Source: SIBU01 sp964430335
GTDB lineage: Bacteria > Patescibacteriota > Minisyncoccia > Phycocordibacterales > SIBU01
Assembly: GCA_964430335.1 (NCBI GenBank)
Contig: CAYSEN010000023.1
Location: 1 to 6,059 of the forward strand
Length of the DNA: 6,059 nt
Direction: 5' to 3'
The notes under the pieces are model-generated. The model was not told where the DNA came from. It ran no database searches and worked only from the letters and a program-made list of their open reading frames with translations. Each line of letters begins with the position of its first letter. Within the stretch, counting starts at the first letter, position 1. The translations under genes and the position numbers were made by a program. This document shows positions 5,891 through 6,059 of the stretch, in pieces.

Positions 5891-6059
5891 CTATTTAGTA
5901 TTTAATTCTATAAAGAAGGTTGATCCCTTACCCTCTCCATCAGACTCCACCCAAATTTTTCCATCATGGGCTTTGACCATTTCCTTTGCTACATAGAGTC
6001 CTAGACCTGTACCTAGAATATTAACTTTTGAAGCATCTTCAGCCCTACTAAACTTTTGA
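5891..6059 (-). CDS. Histidine kinase, C-terminal fragment (runs off the window)
   Basis: The last 55 codons of a minus-strand gene are visible, ending in TAG at 5891-5893; the rest lies beyond the right edge. The fragment shows the end of a HATPase_c domain: FSRAEDAS (F-box region), then LGTGLGLYVAKEMVKAHDGK (G2 box and following helix), IWVES, and a closing GKGSTFFIEL strand. Unlike the neighbouring full-length kinase, the G2 box here is canonical (GTGLGL). The gene is incomplete only because of the window boundary. It lies 68 bp upstream of the full-length kinase in the same direction, which suggests a tandem kinase arrangement. Confidence 0.88.
   Translation of the reverse strand, partial: QKFSRAEDASKVNILGTGLGLYVAKEMVKAHDGKIWVESDGEGKGSTFFIELNTK

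Overview
This window looks like a chromosomal segment from an uncultivated bacterium, most likely a member of the Patescibacteria (Candidate Phyla Radiation, CPR). That is an inference from gene types and not from a marker gene. The supporting signs are a TrmB-type helix-turn-helix regulator, a membrane histidine kinase with an atypical H-box (QHHLRTPL), a DKNYY-repeat lipid-side protein with a single membrane anchor, small tightly packed genes, and a mix of leaderless and Shine-Dalgarno-led starts. Composition is uneven: positions 361-420 contain 33 G+C of 60 and positions 5461-5520 contain 15 of 60. Standard stops (TAA, TAG, TGA) are used, and the one TGA stop is followed at once by a terminator hairpin, so there is no sign of TGA recoding.

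Layout. Positions 1-181 hold the left edge and a promoter for a short GreA/GreB-type transcription factor (182-577, +), which ends at a clear rho-independent terminator. Facing it on the minus strand are a membrane-anchored DKNYY-repeat protein (615-1652) and a secreted DNRLRE-like plus M23 metallopeptidase protein (1725-2990), with a terminator hairpin between the two. The M23 gene is divergent from a TrmB-family regulator (3160-3969, +). The shared upstream region carries a strong promoter in each direction and an imperfect 19-bp palindrome over the M23 -35 box.

The right third is on the minus strand. An apparently unannotated 32-residue single-span membrane protein (3989-4087) has its own near-consensus promoter. 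Next comes a 559-residue histidine kinase with a multi-span sensor (4143-5822), then the C-terminal end of a second histidine kinase that runs off the window edge (5891-6059). No response regulator is visible.

How the genes may work together: the hexamer GTTGTC occurs four times in the window, each time in the upstream region of a gene (M23, trmB, the small membrane protein, the histidine kinase) and never in coding sequence. This suggests, but does not prove, that the regulator and/or a common promoter architecture ties cell-envelope genes and the sensor kinases together.
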